A DNA stretch of 64,000 nucleotides from Roseovarius tolerans (lineage in GTDB: Bacteria > Pseudomonadota > Alphaproteobacteria > Rhodobacterales > Rhodobacteraceae), in assembly GCF_900109855.1 (NCBI RefSeq), contig NZ_FOBO01000006.1, positions 124,001-188,000 on the forward strand, given 5' to 3'. The position numbers and the translations under genes are program-made. Shown piece by piece: positions 62,244 to 64,000 of the stretch (the first letter of the stretch is position 1; each line of letters opens with the position of its first letter). The notes beneath the pieces were generated by a model. That model saw only the letters and a list, made by a program, of their open reading frames with translations, did not search any database and had not been told where the DNA came from.

Positions 62244-63728
62244 ATGAGCCCTACCGACCCTACCGACCCGATCCTTCCGCCCGACCTGCCGGGGCCGGAG
62301 GCGTTCACCGATGCCCGCGCGGCGGTGGATCGCCTGTGCCTGCTTTACGACGGCGCGACGCGGCATTTGTGCGACGCTTTCGCGCGCGCGCTCAAGGGTG
62401 ATGTCCCGGCGCGGCGGGTGCGGGCGTTCTACCCCGAGATTCGCCTGACCACGACCACCTATGCCAAGATCGACAGCCGGTTGAGTTTCGGCCATGTGTC
62501 CTATCCCGGCACCTATGGGGCGACGATCTCTCGGCCCGATCTCTTTCGCGCCTATCTCGAACAGCAGATCGAATTGCTGATGGAAAACCACGGCGTGCCG
62601 GTCTCGATCGGCGTTTCGGACACGCCGATGCCGGTGCATTTTGCGGTGGCCAATGATGCCGCCCTGACAGTGCCGCAGGAGGGCGCGGCAGAGTTCACCC
62701 TGCGCGATTATTTCGACGTGCCGGACCTGTCGACAACCAATGACGATATCGTCAACGGCACATGGGAGCGGGGGACGGATGGTGTCGCGCCGCTGGCCCC
62801 GTTCACCGCGCAGCGGGTGGATTACTCATTGGCGCGGCTGGCGCATTACACCGCGACCGACCCGAAGCATTTCCAGAACTACGTGCTCTTCACCAACTAC
62901 CAGTTCTACGTCTCGGAATTCGAGGGGTTCGCGCGCCGGATGCTGGCCGATGGGGCAAGCGGTTACACTGCCTTTGTCAGCACCGGCAACGCCGAGATCA
63001 CCACGCCCGACGGTGAGCTGCCGATGCCCGACCGACTTCCGCAGATGCCGACCTATCACCTCAAGCGTGCCGACGGGTCGGGGATCACGCTGGTGAATAT
63101 CGGGGTGGGCCCGTCGAATGCCAAGACAGCGACCGATCACATCGCGGTGCTGCGCCCGCATGCCTGGGTGATGGTCGGCCATTGCGCGGGGCTGCGCAAT
63201 TCGCAATCGCTGGGCGATTTCGTACTGGCGCATGCCTATTTGCGTGAGGATCGCGTGCTCGATGCCGATTTGCCCGCCTGGGTGCCGATCCCGGCGCTGG
63301 CGGAAATCCAGATCGCGTTGCAGGAGGCGGTGGCCGAAGAAACCCAGCTGGACGGGTTCGACCTCAAGCGGGTGATGCGCACGGGCACCGTGGCGAGCGT
63401 CGACAACCGCAACTGGGAGTTGCGCGACCAGTCCGGTCCGGTGCAGCGCCTGAGCCAGTCGCGCGCCATCGCGCTCGACATGGAAAGTGCCACGATCGCG
63501 GCCAACGGATTTCGCTTCCGGGTGCCCTATGGCACGTTGCTTTGCGTTTCCGACAAACCCCTTCAGGGCGAGTTGAAACTGCCCGGCATGGCCTCTGATT
63601 TCTACAAATCGCAGGTCTCACGGCACCTGATGATCGGGATTCGCGCGATGGAATCACTGCGCCAGATGCCGCTCTCACGCATCCACAGCCGCAAATTGCG
63701 TAGCTTTGAAGAGACGGCATTCCTGTGA
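62244..63728 (+). CDS. amn: AMP nucleosidase
   Basis: Hydrolyses AMP to adenine and ribose 5-phosphate, a purine salvage/regulation step. About 494 residues, the usual length of bacterial Amn. The N-terminal domain includes FYPEIRLTTTTYAKIDSRLSFGHV; the nucleoside phosphorylase-like C-terminal domain has NIGVGPSNAKTATDHIAVLRPHAWVMVGHCAGLRNSQSLGD and, near the end, ALDMESATIAANGFRFRVPYGTLLCVSDKPLQGEL with the catalytic Asp region. ATG 62244 gives MSPTDPTDPILPPDLPG; the frame upstream is antisense to the VOC gene and is not used. Divergent from VOC. Confident. Confidence 0.95.
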   Translation: MSPTDPTDPILPPDLPGPEAFTDARAAVDRLCLLYDGATRHLCDAFARALKGDVPARRVRAFYPEIRLTTTTYAKIDSRLSFGHVSYPGTYGATISRPDLFRAYLEQQIELLMENHGVPVSIGVSDTPMPVHFAVANDAALTVPQEGAAEFTLRDYFDVPDLSTTNDDIVNGTWERGTDGVAPLAPFTAQRVDYSLARLAHYTATDPKHFQNYVLFTNYQFYVSEFEGFARRMLADGASGYTAFVSTGNAEITTPDGELPMPDRLPQMPTYHLKRADGSGITLVNIGVGPSNAKTATDHIAVLRPHAWVMVGHCAGLRNSQSLGDFVLAHAYLREDRVLDADLPAWVPIPALAEIQIALQEAVAEETQLDGFDLKRVMRTGTVASVDNRNWELRDQSGPVQRLSQSRAIALDMESATIAANGFRFRVPYGTLLCVSDKPLQGELKLPGMASDFYKSQVSRHLMIGIRAMESLRQMPLSRIHSRKLRSFEETAFL

Positions 63729-63859
63729 ACCGACAGAAATCCGCACAAAATCCGCCGAAAACGCTTGCTTTTGGCCACTAGGCGTTGTGTTTAGCCACAC
63801 CATAGCGTTAAATCACGCCCATGAGGCCCAAGAGACGGGCAGTTGAAGGAGACCAAGAA

Positions 63860-64000
63860 ATGGCAAAACCAATGACCAAAACCCAGCTCGTCGCCGCTCT
63901 GGCCGAGGAAATGGGCAGTGACAAGAAATCCGCAAGCGCGGCCCTCGATGCGGTGGTCAATGTGATCACCAAGGAAGTGTCCGGCGGCGGCGCCGTGACC
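63860..64000 (+). CDS. HU family DNA-binding protein, 3'-truncated by the window edge
   Basis: The first 47 residues of a histone-like HU/IHF-fold protein: MAKPMTKTQLVAALAEEMG followed by SDKKSASAALDAVVNVITKE. The N-terminal helices match HU; the DNA-binding arm lies beyond the window. AAGGAGA at 63846-63852 supports the start. The 131-base gap upstream (63729-63859) holds no clear terminator for amn; an AT-rich stretch around 63760-63820 may contain its promoter. HU versus IHF cannot be told from this portion, though HU is preferred. Confidence 0.88.
   Translation, partial: MAKPMTKTQLVAALAEEMGSDKKSASAALDAVVNVITKEVSGGGAVT

Overview
The window is a 64 kb stretch of GC-rich, gene-dense chromosome from an alphaproteobacterium, most probably a marine Rhodobacterales (Roseobacter-group) member. 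The evidence is the crotonyl-CoA carboxylase/reductase plus ethylmalonyl-CoA mutase pair, DnaE2 behind a GTTC-N7-GTTC-type LexA site, a CIRCE-controlled groESL, a family II pyrophosphatase, abundant betaine and polyamine ABC transporters, and REP-like palindromes typical of alphaproteobacterial intergenic DNA. I see no tRNA, rRNA, insertion sequence, prophage or CRISPR array. The first gene (hutH) and the last (an HU gene) run off the window edges.

Layout. 1-3.4 kb: histidine degradation (hutH-hutG-hutU). 3.5-10.8 kb: a stand-alone Lrp ligand-binding domain, a C-terminally short dnaE2, katG and a murein transglycosylase. 10.8-14.6 kb: an M20 deacylase, then nitronate-monooxygenase-like, gph and rpe on the minus strand. 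14.8-17.9 kb: an overlapping acyl-CoA synthetase / APH-like kinase / thioesterase trio. 18-26 kb: aldehyde dehydrogenase, M19 dipeptidase, an unrecognised 559-residue protein, a DUF3726 protein and a glycine-betaine-type ABC importer, all co-oriented. 26-39 kb: a surface-glycan block of FkbM-like methyltransferases, three related glycosyltransferases (one fused to an alpha/beta hydrolase), a fucosyltransferase-like/TPR fusion and a sulfotransferase, abutting glmS-glmU, which supply UDP-GlcNAc. 39-49.5 kb: a LysR gene divergent from a ten-gene operon with a polyamine-type ABC importer, a class III aminotransferase, a beta-keto-acid cleavage enzyme, a GNAT acetyltransferase, an acetylpolyamine-amidohydrolase-like enzyme, a D-arginine-dehydrogenase-like flavoenzyme and RidA. 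50-55.6 kb: a DUF4168 protein and the ethylmalonyl-CoA genes ecm and ccr around plsB. 55.6-64 kb: ppaC, groESL, an SDR, a lipoprotein transglycosylase, a class II aldolase/VOC pair, AMP nucleosidase and the start of hup.

How the genes work together. The two catabolic operons (18-26 and 40-49.5 kb) each couple an ABC importer for a small amine to dedicated oxidation, deamination or cleavage enzymes. The 40-49.5 kb set reads as a complete import, deacetylate, transaminate or oxidise, detoxify-imine and cleave-to-acyl-CoA route whose substrate is not obvious. Acetyl units made by such routes could be assimilated through the ethylmalonyl-CoA genes. The glycan block is the most unusual region because of its domain fusions.

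Two dispersed intergenic repeat families are present: one of roughly 200 bp (about 3.5, 7.1, 34.6 and 56.9 kb) and one double-hairpin element of 66-70 bp (14.7, 52.6 and 56.7 kb). All assignments come from reading the sequence and from family knowledge; no database search was run.
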